Part shown: positions 25,992 through 34,085 of the stretch, one piece after another
Numbering within the stretch: the stretch's first letter is position 1
How the letters are laid out: each line of letters opens with the position of its first letter
Origin: an uncultured Armatimonadota bacterium
GTDB taxonomy: Bacteria > Armatimonadota > Fimbriimonadia > Fimbriimonadales > Fimbriimonadaceae
Reading direction: 5' to 3'
NCBI GenBank assembly: GCA_903904815.1
Contig: CAIVDU010000006.1
Span: forward strand, 1-64,000
DNA: 64,000 bases
Program-made: the position numbers and the translations under genes
Notes under the pieces: generated by a model
Seen by the model: only the letters and a program-made list of their open reading frames with translations
The model's database searches: none
What the model was told of the DNA's origin: nothing

Positions 25992-27770
25992 CTACGCGCC
26001 AGGCATGACTCGAATTGGTACCGCCAGACGGGTCCCGTTGTAGGTGACATATACGATCGCCGAGGTTGGTTTGGTGACCGAACCGGCGACCACGCTTAGC
26101 GTCGCAATGGTTGCGCCTTCCGCAAATCTCGCGGAACTGGCGATAGGTATCGCACTCGAGTTACTTGACAACGTCACCGACAGACCGCCAGAGGGCGCTG
26201 GATTCGTGAGATTGATCGTGAGCCGGGCGGTCCCGCCCGATACCACCGAAGGAACGCTCCAGGTCGCGTTGAGCAGATTAGCCGGGGCGACTCGGATCGA
26301 CACGTTGTGAATTACCGTGTTGATCGCGTAGTTCGGTTCGGTGGATTCCAGGCCCATCGGATAGATTCCCGTCTTGGTCCCGGCCGGAGGATTCACGGTG
26401 AGGGTCGTGCCATCCCAAGTCGCCCAGGATGGGCCGCCCACGATATGGGACACGATCGCATTCCCGGGGTGAACGGTGTCGACGGCGGCGAATGGAAAAG
26501 TCATGCGACCATTTGGCGTCGCGGCCAACTGGCCGGGATCGGGGAGAGTCAGTGTTATTGGCCAAACAAACAGGGGAGCGCCGCAACCACTCATGGTGTC
26601 CCAGCCATAACGAGCGCGAAGCCCCGAAGAGTTGGACCCTTGCACGATGTCACGGAAGTGAGAAGTTCCTAGCCAACCATAAAACTGTGCCAACTGATCG
26701 GCGCTCGAAGCCTGGTAGATCCCTGCCGCAGAGCTCTGCGCATTGGTGATGCCTGCCACGACGGGACTGGCTACGCTCGTACCTCCCACGACAAGCCATC
26801 CGCCGACCGCCGAGTCATAGATAGCGACGCCAGTTCCGGGGTCGGCAACCGCCGCTAAGTCGGGGACGACCCGCTTCGTGAATCCTTTGGGTTGGAGAAA
26901 CCTTTGATAGCTCGGGAGTGGTGAGTAGGCGCTCATGCCGCCGCCCTCGTTGGTCCATCCCGTTTCGGACGTCACGTGTCCCGAGTTCATCCTCAGGCTC
27001 GTCCCGCCAACTCCCACGACGTAGTCCGAGACCGAAGGAAACAGAATTGCGCCATCGCTGTCCCCCGTCGAAGCGAAGAAGACGACGCCTGGCTGCTGGA
27101 AATTGTTTACGTAGTTCGATTCGTACGACCCATCACCGGCGCCGAAGCTCATCGAGACCTCGTGAACGTCCTGAAGGCTCGCTCCAAAAGTGATGGCATC
27201 GAACAGTGTCTGGCCGTTATCGAGAGATTCGACGAGGATGATTTTGGCGTTGGGGGCCATGGCATGCGCCCACTCGATGTCGAGCGCCTGCTCGACATCC
27301 CAACCCGCGTCGACGGGCGGCGTCCAAGGTCCCGAGGAGATCACTTGAAGCACCTGGTTGTTCCCACTCGTGATGTCGCTAGACGTTTCTACCGGAAGGC
27401 CGAACTGGGTGGAGAACGTGTTGAAGTCGCTTTGCGCGGTTGGATAGGAGTACGCGTCGACGATTACGATTGTCTTCGCTCCCTGAAGTGCGGGCACGTT
27501 GTAGGCGGCTCGGATATCGTCCGGATGGAACCCGGCGGGACTCGAAACGAGTGGGCCGAACAGGTTGGAAGGCGAAGGACTTGGGTTGGCGGCAAAATCG
27601 CTCGCGGTGGACCCGGTGTAAATCAAATAGTTCGTGTGGTTCGTTCCCGGGCGGTCGAACCACTGCGGCATCGAGGAGCTTGGAACGACCACATTGGGGT
27701 CATGAGAACGATTAGGACCGTGCGCCATCGCGAACGCAGCCTGAAGTGAAAAGGCGATAAGTGAAAGCAT
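25992..27770 (-). CDS. Secreted S53 family (sedolisin) peptidase, array copy 4
   Basis: The product has 592 residues. I prefer the ATG at 27770 to an upstream in-frame start because it gives the leader MLSLIAFSLQAAFAMAHG common to the array. Catalytic Glu-x3-Asp in VEQALDIEW, Asp in FASTGDSDGA and Ser in VVGGTSVASP are all present, and the catalytic domain closes with RDIVQGSNSSGLRARYGWD. Two Ig-like modules follow (GPSWATWDG; NATWSVPSVVSGG). First gene of the array in transcription order. The signal, short pro-region and tail shared by all four copies argue for one founder gene that was duplicated in place. Confidence 0.94.
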   Translation of the reverse strand: MLSLIAFSLQAAFAMAHGPNRSHDPNVVVPSSSMPQWFDRPGTNHTNYLIYTGSTASDFAANPSPSPSNLFGPLVSSPAGFHPDDIRAAYNVPALQGAKTIVIVDAYSYPTAQSDFNTFSTQFGLPVETSSDITSGNNQVLQVISSGPWTPPVDAGWDVEQALDIEWAHAMAPNAKIILVESLDNGQTLFDAITFGASLQDVHEVSMSFGAGDGSYESNYVNNFQQPGVVFFASTGDSDGAILFPSVSDYVVGVGGTSLRMNSGHVTSETGWTNEGGGMSAYSPLPSYQRFLQPKGFTKRVVPDLAAVADPGTGVAIYDSAVGGWLVVGGTSVASPVVAGITNAQSSAAGIYQASSADQLAQFYGWLGTSHFRDIVQGSNSSGLRARYGWDTMSGCGAPLFVWPITLTLPDPGQLAATPNGRMTFPFAAVDTVHPGNAIVSHIVGGPSWATWDGTTLTVNPPAGTKTGIYPMGLESTEPNYAINTVIHNVSIRVAPANLLNATWSVPSVVSGGTARLTINLTNPAPSGGLSVTLSSNSSAIPIASSARFAEGATIATLSVVAGSVTKPTSAIVYVTYNGTRLAVPIRVMPGA

Positions 27771-27929
27771 CCGAAAGTCACAATCCTCGATTCCCGGCAG
27801 AGGCCTAGCCGGCGCCACCGGTTTGAGACCATCGGCAAAACTCTAGGGACGGGAAGAATTGCAACCCGACTCATCTCATCCGGAAACTACGTTTCGGATT
27901 ATAGAGTCTTCGTCATATTTGCGGGAAGA

Positions 27930-28125
27930 TTATTTGTTAAGTGAGCGTTTGGCCATCTAAGGAGAGGACGCGGCTCCCGCACCCGTGCTCATGCGCAGTG
28001 AGGTTGACGGGGTATGTGCCGCCGGGTGGACCGGGTGGGAGTTGCCTCAGCCTACGCGGTAACGGGGGGACCGTGGAGGGACGAACCGTTCTTGGCCCAG
28101 CAGTTCGCCACCGTTGCCAGCGAGG
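27930..28125. other. GC-rich, structured intergenic segment of unknown nature
   Basis: The 394-base gap between S53 copy 4 and the next gene changes abruptly from AT-rich (27890-27950) to GC-rich. Nested pairings can be drawn: CGGTAACGG (28057-28065) with CCGTTGCC (28111-28118), enclosing CGAAC (28082-28086) with GTTCG (28103-28107), and TGAGG (27999-28003) with CCTCA (28045-28049). No plausible protein is encoded on either strand. It could be a small RNA or a copy of an interspersed repeat; I do not recognise a known RNA family. Confidence 0.4.
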
Positions 28126-28164
28126 ATTGGTAGCACAGATTCTTTCCGGACTACCAACGCAGAA

Positions 28165-29283
28165 CTACTTTTCGACGGACTGAGTCTTGACCGCCTGCTG
28201 AATCTCTTTCACGAGCTTTGCCGTATTGGCCGGGTCAAATCCTGACCAGAGATTAGTGATCTTGCCCGTTCCGTTAATCAGAACGAATAAGGGGGTTGAA
28301 GTCTCGCCGACCGCGACACTTGCCTTTCCGGTCGAGTCGTAAGGAAGTCCGTGCGATCCGGAAGCGTTCCGGGCCAGGCTCACGGCGCTGAACGCGCCCT
28401 GTGGAACGGCACTCTTGAGTTCACTGACTGCATTAAGGGCCCGTTGACTTGGTTCGCAATCGGGAGCGGTGATCAAGATCAGAGCCGGTTTGCCCGCATT
28501 GGCGAGTTTGAGATCAAGCATTCTGCCCTTGTCGTTCCAGGGAGTCGCAGGAAATATAGTGTCAACCGCGAGGTTCACTGCGCTCGAAACGGGGATCGCA
28601 TAAGGGACAAACCCCTTTGGGAGAGGTGTGTAGTAGGTTGAAAGACCGGCGCTCTTGTCAGAACGGTAATTGGAGAAGTTCCAAACCATCGCGTGAGTCT
28701 GGTCGACACTTCCTTGAGCAGCCTTTTTGGGGGCGCCTGGGACACCGGGCATCTCATCGCCCATCACGACCCTCGTGAGCCGGAGAACCTTGCCAACACC
28801 GTCGATCGAAACCTTGAAGTAGATCAGCGCGCCCTGCGCGTGAATGGACCAGGAAACCTCGTCCACGTTGACGCCGCCGACCAAGGAACTGCCCTCAAAC
28901 TTGTACTGCATTCCCTGTTGGAACAGCATCGGACGCAGGAAGGCGTTGGGAATGTACTCGTCCGCGCTGCTAATGCGTGATCGCGGCATCACCACCATTG
29001 GCTGGGCCGGAAACTCATCGTAGACTCCGTCTGCTCCCGAGAGTTCAATTCCTCCTAGCTCCGTTTCGGAAAGACTGTAGGTGTTCTGCCCCTCATTCAT
29101 CTTGAAAAGCAGGCGTTTCGCCCCCTGAACGCTGACCGTTCCGGTGGCGACTTCACGCCCCGAGTAGGTCGCCGTCCAGTCTGCGCTCACCGCTGGATTA
29201 GCGGTCCGGTACGCCGCGTACCGCTCGAGGACAGCCTTCGGTGAAGCGGATTGGCTTAGGACGAGAAACGCGATTACGATCAT
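28165..29283 (-). CDS. Exported protein: LolA-like N-terminal domain plus thioredoxin-like C-terminal domain
   Basis: The product has 372 residues with a signal peptide (MIVIAFLVLSQSASP). The first roughly 210 residues resemble the beta-sheet fold of LolA/outer-membrane lipoprotein carriers (VSADWTATYSGREVATGTV, GAKRLLFKMNEG), a match made on pattern only. Residues about 250-360 are thioredoxin-like: KPALILITAPDCEPSQRAL has the WCxxC position as DCEPS, with a single Cys, so no disulfide exchange of the usual type is possible there. STPLFVLINGTGKI provides the cis-Pro loop. Function unknown; perhaps a periplasmic carrier or peroxiredoxin-like protein. Stands alone. Confidence 0.75.
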   Translation of the reverse strand: MIVIAFLVLSQSASPKAVLERYAAYRTANPAVSADWTATYSGREVATGTVSVQGAKRLLFKMNEGQNTYSLSETELGGIELSGADGVYDEFPAQPMVVMPRSRISSADEYIPNAFLRPMLFQQGMQYKFEGSSLVGGVNVDEVSWSIHAQGALIYFKVSIDGVGKVLRLTRVVMGDEMPGVPGAPKKAAQGSVDQTHAMVWNFSNYRSDKSAGLSTYYTPLPKGFVPYAIPVSSAVNLAVDTIFPATPWNDKGRMLDLKLANAGKPALILITAPDCEPSQRALNAVSELKSAVPQGAFSAVSLARNASGSHGLPYDSTGKASVAVGETSTPLFVLINGTGKITNLWSGFDPANTAKLVKEIQQAVKTQSVEK

Positions 29284-29415
29284 GGCTTGGCCTCATTATG
29301 TGATTGATCCGTAAAAACAACAGGGTCGATCTCTCGAAGTCGCAAATTCCTGTGAATTTGTGGGGCTTTTTCTCCGATTCATTTATGGAAAGACAATCTG
29401 GGAGAGAGGGTTGAG

Positions 29416-29862
29416 ATGAGCGAAACGAAATACGTAGTTTTTCAGTTGGACAAAGAACGATACGGCCTACCGATCGACAGTGTGGAGAGGATTCTGCCTT
29501 CGCAGGCAGTCACCAAGATTCCAAAGACACCCAAGATGATGTTGGGAGTTTTCGACATGCGCGGCGAGACGATTCCCGTACTGGATGCACGTCAACGATT
29601 CGGCATGAAAGAGTACGAAGACGGGCGAAACTTCGTCGTCGTGCTTTCCGAATCGGGTCGATGCGCTCTTAAAGTAGACGTTGTGGTAGGCATCAACACC
29701 TACGCCGAAGAGCAGATCGATAAGAGCCATGCGCTGCTCGACTCAGACGACGACTTCATGAATGCCATCGGCAAGGAAGGCGACACTCTGACCGTTTTGC
29801 TTGATCCTGCCGCCATCGTTCCGAAGGCCCTTCGCAAGAAGGTCACCGCACTCGCGGCCTGA
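29416..29862 (+). CDS. cheW: CheW-like chemotaxis coupling protein
   Basis: The product is 148 residues, the length of a single CheW SH3-like domain. It opens KYVVFQLDKERYGLPIDSVERI and has VFDMRGETIPVLDARQRFG, the classic CheW core. Such proteins link receptors to the kinase CheA. There is no cheA, receptor or other chemotaxis gene in the window, so this is a solo CheW that may serve another signalling complex. The ATG is preceded by a purine-rich GGGAGAGAGGG. A terminator follows the gene, so it is monocistronic. Confidence 0.93.
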   Translation: MSETKYVVFQLDKERYGLPIDSVERILPSQAVTKIPKTPKMMLGVFDMRGETIPVLDARQRFGMKEYEDGRNFVVVLSESGRCALKVDVVVGINTYAEEQIDKSHALLDSDDDFMNAIGKEGDTLTVLLDPAAIVPKALRKKVTALAA

Positions 29863-29880
29863 TTCCGAGAACGTTTCGCA

Positions 29881-29921
29881 CGGGTGCAACCTGCTTCGGT
29901 GGGGTGCACCCGCTCGTATTT
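29881..29921 (+). terminator. Rho-independent terminator after cheW
   Basis: Eight-base stem CGGGTGCA (29881-29888) / TGCACCCG (29905-29912) followed by CTCGTATTTT. It lies 18 bases past the cheW stop and just before the end of the convergent isomerase gene. Confidence 0.8.
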
Positions 29922-29928
29922 TGGGGGT

Positions 29929-30738
29929 CTAAACCCCGTGGGCGAGAATAGCCTGCCGCGTCAATTCCAAGGCGTGCCACTCATCGGCAGGCCCTCCATT
30001 CACGAGCACGTATGGCCCCGAGAATCCAGCCCCGCTCGCAATGCTCAAGCATGCGGAATAGTCCTCGATATCGATCGTGTTCGCATCTAGGAACTCGCAC
30101 TTGGCGTGACATGTCTCCGCCCGCGCAAAGATCTTAGGGAGATCGTGATACTTCCGTGGAGAGTCCCAATTGCCGAAATCGGCGCACAGCCCGACGCGCC
30201 CCTCCATTCGGTCCAGCATCTCGTTGACCGACTCAGGAGTTGTCATCAGGGGGAACCAATTCTCGATGGTCAACCTAAGGCCGAGCGCAATCGCCTGATC
30301 AGCGAGCGCTGAAACATGTTTGGCGGAACGCTCAAAGGCTTCCCGCGAAAAGGCTGATTTTCCGGCAATGACTCTCGCCCTCTGCGCCCCCAGAATGGCC
30401 GCAGCATCCACCCATTTGGCGATCCACTCGGCGTCGCGATCCCCATTGTCGACATCTGAAATGTCACCATCGTCGATGAGGAGCGATTGAATCTTCACGC
30501 CTTCGGACTCGAAGGCCTGTCGCAGTTGCCCCAGGCGGAGTCGGTCGACTCCCGGAACGTGAAAGTGGCACAGTTCAGCCGTTTCAAAACCGTGTGCACG
30601 CAGAGCCGTTGGCAACTTCTCCAGATCTAGGCAAGATTCAGAATGGGTCGTTTCTCCGATTGGTCCCGTGGACGGCCTATCGGGATAAGACCGCCCCAGA
30701 GTCCGATGCAGTGCCCAAGAGGAGACAACGATGTTCAC
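29929..30738 (-). CDS. Sugar phosphate isomerase/epimerase-like TIM-barrel protein
   Basis: The product has 269 residues of the xylose isomerase-like TIM-barrel (AP endonuclease 2) superfamily: MNIVVSSWALHRTLG start, FETAELCHFHV, a metal-ligand Glu in RLTIENWFPL, and GLCADFGNWDSPRKY with an Asp/His-type ligand set, and CHAKCEFLD near the end. Family members isomerise or epimerise sugars or inositols or cut sugar derivatives; the substrate cannot be read here. It is isolated from sugar transport or kinase genes and convergent with cheW. Confidence 0.85.
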   Translation of the reverse strand: MNIVVSSWALHRTLGRSYPDRPSTGPIGETTHSESCLDLEKLPTALRAHGFETAELCHFHVPGVDRLRLGQLRQAFESEGVKIQSLLIDDGDISDVDNGDRDAEWIAKWVDAAAILGAQRARVIAGKSAFSREAFERSAKHVSALADQAIALGLRLTIENWFPLMTTPESVNEMLDRMEGRVGLCADFGNWDSPRKYHDLPKIFARAETCHAKCEFLDANTIDIEDYSACLSIASGAGFSGPYVLVNGGPADEWHALELTRQAILAHGV

Positions 30739-30932
30739 GAGGTTATGGTACTTGGGGTTGGCCGCCTTCGGTCTCCGGCTGAGGGATATAGGAGTGGAGG
30801 AGTGTCGGATTGATGGGCTGGGGACTGGTTGGACTGGGTCGGTTCTGCTTCCTCCAGACCTCGATTCAAGATTTGAGCGTCACCTGCCGACAATGAGGCA
30901 CGGAGCACGGCAAAGTTGCCAGCCCTAAAAAT

Positions 30933-31289
30933 ATGGTCATGGACAACCAATACCGGACGCATCTTCGCGAACTTAGTCAGGGTGGCGACGGAATGATCAC
31001 CCAGTACGAGGCGCTTCGACACGGGTACGCCTATGTCGACCTCTCAAAGGTGACGTTGGAACCAGAGGCCATCGAAACCATTTCTGCGACCACCGCGAGG
31101 CAACTGAATGTGATTCCGGTCAAGAAAGACGGACTCAACCTTTGGGTTTGCATGGAAATGCCACCTGCCCCAAAGACGATCGAGAAACTCGCAGTTGAAA
31201 CCGGCTGCCGAATCATCCCAGTCGCGGTGATCTCAAAGGCGCTTGAAATCTCTGTCGAGCACTACTATCCCGTTCAAACTCACTTATGA
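30933..31289 (+). CDS. Free-standing GspE/PilB N-terminal (MshEN-type) domain protein
   Basis: The product has 118 residues consisting of little beyond one type II secretion ATPase N-terminal domain: ITQYEALRHGYAYVDLSKV, then LEPEAIETISATTARQLNV, IPVKKDGLNLWVCMEMP and TGCRIIPVAVISKALE. In GspE, PilB and MshE this domain sits before the ATPase and, in the MshEN subset, binds cyclic di-GMP. Here it ends after the domain with no Walker motifs. It could be a c-di-GMP receptor or a dominant partner of a pilus motor encoded elsewhere; the first nucleotide-binding motif of MshEN is only partly evident, so c-di-GMP binding is uncertain. Two ATGs (30933, 30939) are possible starts. Confidence 0.78.
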   Translation: MVMDNQYRTHLRELSQGGDGMITQYEALRHGYAYVDLSKVTLEPEAIETISATTARQLNVIPVKKDGLNLWVCMEMPPAPKTIEKLAVETGCRIIPVAVISKALEISVEHYYPVQTHL

Positions 31290-31327
31290 GTTGGGTTCGT
31301 TCGTGATATGCGAAGGTCTTGCTGGAT

Positions 31328-31834
31328 TCAGAAGGACGTGCGGTCAGGGTTTGGAACTGGCGAGAGACGTTTGATTTGGGTGAGAGTCGACAGAGCCTGA
31401 TACATTCCGCGCTCTATCATCGACTCATAGCGGGTGAGGGTAATGAACCTTTGCTCATTGCCTCGGTAGGTAAACGCTCGGTGGAAACCTTCGCCCTCTT
31501 GCGTGTTCTCCATCAACATAACGGACTCCATTGAGACGACTCGGCGTAGCCTCCATGCACAGGTCGCAATTCTGTCGACAAGGGCGCATTGGATCTGGCC
31601 CACCGGATTAAGGTCTTCTCGGACTCCGTCGAGAAACTTCTCGAATTCCTCGCGCTCGTCCTCGGGCACGGCGAGATCCTTCGATGCTCGAAAGCCGTGC
31701 TTCATGGCGTTCATGCTGGATCTCGCCTTACCTTCCTCCGAGATGGGTCCATGGCTTTTTGCGCCATTGATGCGGTTCGTAAAGGTCCTTGTCGAAACGG
31801 GTTCAAAGTCGCGAGACGGTTCATGGTGCATCAT
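31328..31834 (-). CDS. Conserved protein of unknown function with GPxSEEGKARSSxNAxKHG motif
   Basis: The product has 168 residues. The N-terminal segment INGAKSHGPISEEGKARSS and NAMKHGFRASKDL is a distinctive pattern met in many short proteins of Acidobacteria, Planctomycetes and relatives, for which no function is established. The remainder is predicted helical (EREEFEKFLDGVREDL, CALVDRIATCAWRLRRVVSMES). No signal peptide. It is not in an evident operon. In some genomes members occur in many copies, possibly mobile-element related, but nothing mobile is seen around this one. Confidence 0.8.
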   Translation of the reverse strand: MMHHEPSRDFEPVSTRTFTNRINGAKSHGPISEEGKARSSMNAMKHGFRASKDLAVPEDEREEFEKFLDGVREDLNPVGQIQCALVDRIATCAWRLRRVVSMESVMLMENTQEGEGFHRAFTYRGNEQRFITLTRYESMIERGMYQALSTLTQIKRLSPVPNPDRTSF

Positions 31835-32083
31835 AGATTTTCCGCAAGTTATTGCGACTTGCTATTGCTTCAACACCAAAATTGGCCATGGCGCTACAGT
31901 ATCCGTATTTTTTGCGCAAATTTCCGCGATTTATGCAGCCCGCTGGTTGCCAGGATCAAGGAGGTTAGGGGCTGGAGGTCTGTGCTGCCGAACCCGCTTT
32001 CATTGCTTGGCAAGAGTACAAACCCGAGGTTCATCATCGGAACTGTCTTGTTCAAGCCTCCTCGGTTAGCAGTGGCATTTCGG
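31835..32083. other. AT-rich gap of 249 bases with no gene
   Basis: Lies upstream of the motif protein (minus strand) and downstream of the small lipoprotein gene. Readable open frames across it are shadows with no coherent composition. It probably holds the promoter of the minus-strand gene, but I see no clear boxes. Confidence 0.45.
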
Positions 32084-32422
32084 TTAACGGCCGACTTCCA
32101 GATGGGTTCGGCGAAACTCTTCATCGAAGAATGTCAGCTTGCAGCGATGGGTCAGGGCAAACGCTCGAACGAGCGGTTCAAGTTTGGTCTCTTGTCCTAG
32201 AGGAACGCAAAGTGTCTCCGTGAAGTGAGCACCATCCAGCGTATGGACTCCGTAGCGCCCTAGTTCCCGCTCAACGGTATTGGAATCAACGGGTGAAATG
32301 AAGCCAATTGGTTCCCAGGTTCCGTATCCGCGGGGGGGTGGTCTAGAGCAACCATCGCAAATGGATACGAGGAAGCACAGAATAACCGGCCAATTGAATT
32401 TCCTGCGACAGTGCGGTTGCAT
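32084..32422 (-). CDS. Small putative lipoprotein of unknown function
   Basis: The product has 112 residues. The N-terminus KFNWPVILCFLVSICDGCSRP resembles a short hydrophobic signal ending in a Cys-containing lipobox-like stretch (CDGC). The rest has no recognisable domain: ERELGRYGVHTLDGAHF and LVRAFALTHRCKLTFFDEEF. Coding status is supported by start, signal and amino acid composition only; it could still be a chance frame. Neighbours give no clue. Confidence 0.5.
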   Translation of the reverse strand: MQPHCRRKFNWPVILCFLVSICDGCSRPPPRGYGTWEPIGFISPVDSNTVERELGRYGVHTLDGAHFTETLCVPLGQETKLEPLVRAFALTHRCKLTFFDEEFRRTHLEVGR

Positions 32423-32551
32423 AAAGTTTAGGATACTGAGCGGGTGGGATTTAGCCTAGGCCGAGTCGACAGGACGAACAAATTCCGGCGCGGTGAGGCT
32501 TTGTCGTCGCCATTCCGAGTATGTTGAAGGCGTCGTTTTTGCGGCCTTAAC

Positions 32552-32956
32552 ATGAGTAGCATTCCTTACGGAGACGGACCCATTTGCGTGGCGGTGGTGA
32601 TTTGCAGCGATGTGATCGAGGATGTGCGGACGCGCAACAAGTCGCTCATCAATTCTTTCAACACGATCACCACCAACCAACTGCCTTCCATTCAGAACCG
32701 GATTTGCGTTTTGATATCGGTTACCAATGCCCTAGGAGAGCGTGAGTTCCTGGTCACGCTTCGAGATCCGAACGGAGACGTCGTGCTCGCAGTGCCTTTG
32801 CCGCTGGCAAGTACGGATCCACTCGCGACCCATGATCTCGTCCTAGAACTGATGTTGGTTCCTCTCAATCGCCCCGGCGTCTATTCGGTGGATATCTCTT
32901 CCGACCTTCGACATCTTGGCAGTCGACGGTTTGGGCTTGAGTATAAGCCGGATTAG
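32552..32956 (+). CDS. DUF6941-like protein of unknown function
   Basis: The product has 134 residues forming a compact beta-rich domain: GPICVAVVICSDVIEDV, ISVTNALGEREFLVTLRDPNG, LVLELMLVPLNRPGVYSVDI. The wording (start with a CAD/CSD motif, an RVxLRDPxG strand and a closing PGxYxVDI hairpin) is that of the family DUF6941, small cytoplasmic proteins without known role. Its stop codon overlaps that of the convergent phosphoesterase gene by four bases. Confidence 0.7.
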   Translation: MSSIPYGDGPICVAVVICSDVIEDVRTRNKSLINSFNTITTNQLPSIQNRICVLISVTNALGEREFLVTLRDPNGDVVLAVPLPLASTDPLATHDLVLELMLVPLNRPGVYSVDISSDLRHLGSRRFGLEYKPD

Positions 32957-33804
32957 CCCGGAACGAGGGTAAGAATTGCGACTTCAGGCGGGCACAGGAA
33001 TCGGCTGGGTGGCCCGGTGGTGCCTACGCCTCGCGTTACAAACAAGGGCGTTGGAGCATCGGGATAAAAACCCCGGGGGTATCTCTTGCCAAGCTCGGAA
33101 TGCATCGGAGTGAACCCAAAGGGCAATCGAAACTGTCCCCCGTGACTGTGACCACTAATCTGGATTACGCACCCTGAAGGCAGGCGATCGACGACGTCTG
33201 GCTCGTGCCACAGGGCGACTCGCGGAGTTCCGTCGTGAGCCAAGTTCTTGAACGCCAGATCAACATTATCGTTCCCTACCCGCGCGCTGTCGATGCCTAC
33301 CCACGTAATGCCTCCGAGGGAAACCGACTGGTTCCTCAGGAAGTGGATATTGAGTTCGGTGAGGATGGGGGCAAGCAGATCGGGATCGCCGAGATCATAG
33401 TCGTGATTTCCTGCGACGGCGATGACGTCCCCTTGAAGCAACCGTAACGGCTCAAGGGCCTCCCCGATCCGAAAGGCGCTATGTGATTGCCAGTAGTTGA
33501 CGAAGTCCCCGACCAGAACCACCATATCCGGGGTTTCGGCGACTGCAGAAGCGACTGCCCGCTTGGCGAGCGCGAAGGACCATGGGGTGCCGATGTGGAA
33601 GTCTCCGAGAACGGCAATCCGATACCCTTCTAGTTCGTCCGGCCAGCCGGGCAACGGAAGCGTGTAATTCTCGACGACGAGTCGATTGGATTCGACAAGC
33701 GCGCCGTACACTAGCACCCCGGCTCCAGCCGCGGTGATCGTGCCTAGCACGGTTGCTAGAGTCTTCCAACCTCGGTCGTTCATGAACAGAAGTGTGTACC
33801 TCAT
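32953..33804 (-). CDS. YkuE-like metallophosphoesterase, membrane-anchored
   Basis: Calcineurin-type phosphoesterase of 283 residues. After an N-terminal membrane anchor (VLGTITAAGAGVLVYGAL), the metal motifs follow in order: VLGDFHIG (DxH), VLVGDFVNYW (GDxxN variant), VAGNHDYDLG (GNHD), LWHEPDVV and SGHSHGGQFRLP (GHxH). YkuE-type members sit at the outer face of the membrane and hydrolyse phosphodiesters or lipid-linked phosphates. The substrate is not known. It shares four bases with the convergent DUF6941 gene, and its 5' leader reaches into the hairpin-rich region before pstS. Confidence 0.9.
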   Translation of the reverse strand: MRYTLLFMNDRGWKTLATVLGTITAAGAGVLVYGALVESNRLVVENYTLPLPGWPDELEGYRIAVLGDFHIGTPWSFALAKRAVASAVAETPDMVVLVGDFVNYWQSHSAFRIGEALEPLRLLQGDVIAVAGNHDYDLGDPDLLAPILTELNIHFLRNQSVSLGGITWVGIDSARVGNDNVDLAFKNLAHDGTPRVALWHEPDVVDRLPSGCVIQISGHSHGGQFRLPFGFTPMHSELGKRYPRGFYPDAPTPLFVTRGVGTTGPPSRFLCPPEVAILTLVPG

Positions 33805-33820
33805 TCTCGGCCTCCCCTCA

Positions 33821-33996
33821 GCTACCTTCGGCTGCAGAAGGTGGGCAGAACTTGCCCTCGGCTAGGGAGTGCTGAAGTGATGTCGCCTGGAGTGGCGACC
33901 TAACTGTCTTATGCCGCTGTGTTATGGGCCCGAGCGGTCTTACTGCAATGTGCTTTCAGCCCAATCCACCGGAATCAGGTTCCCCCATAGCACGGG
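33821..33996. other. Hairpin-dense intergenic segment between the phosphoesterase and pstS
   Basis: Successive perfect stems can be drawn: ACCTTC (33824-33829)/GAAGGT (33837-33842), GGGCA (33843-33847)/TGCCC (33853-33857), GTCGCC (33882-33887)/GGCGAC (33894-33899). A longer pairing GTGTTATGGG (33919-33928) with CCCATAGCAC (33984-33993) has one wobble, and competes with CCGCT (33914-33918)/AGCGG (33933-33937). It may be a leader RNA or small RNA of either divergent gene; I match it to no known riboswitch class. Confidence 0.45.
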
Positions 33997-34085
33997 TAAG
34001 TGTGCGGACGACTAACGCGAAATGAAGTCGAGTGCGACCTAAAAATCCCCTATTCACGCTGTCAGAATTGTCAGTGTAAAGGCTC

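Noticed and set aside
27930-28125. SRP RNA, RNase P RNA, tmRNA or cobalamin riboswitch
   Set aside because: None of their invariant sequences is present on either strand.
31503-32200. Two long plus-strand frames
   Set aside because: They overlap the minus-strand motif protein and lack composition, starts or homology to match it.
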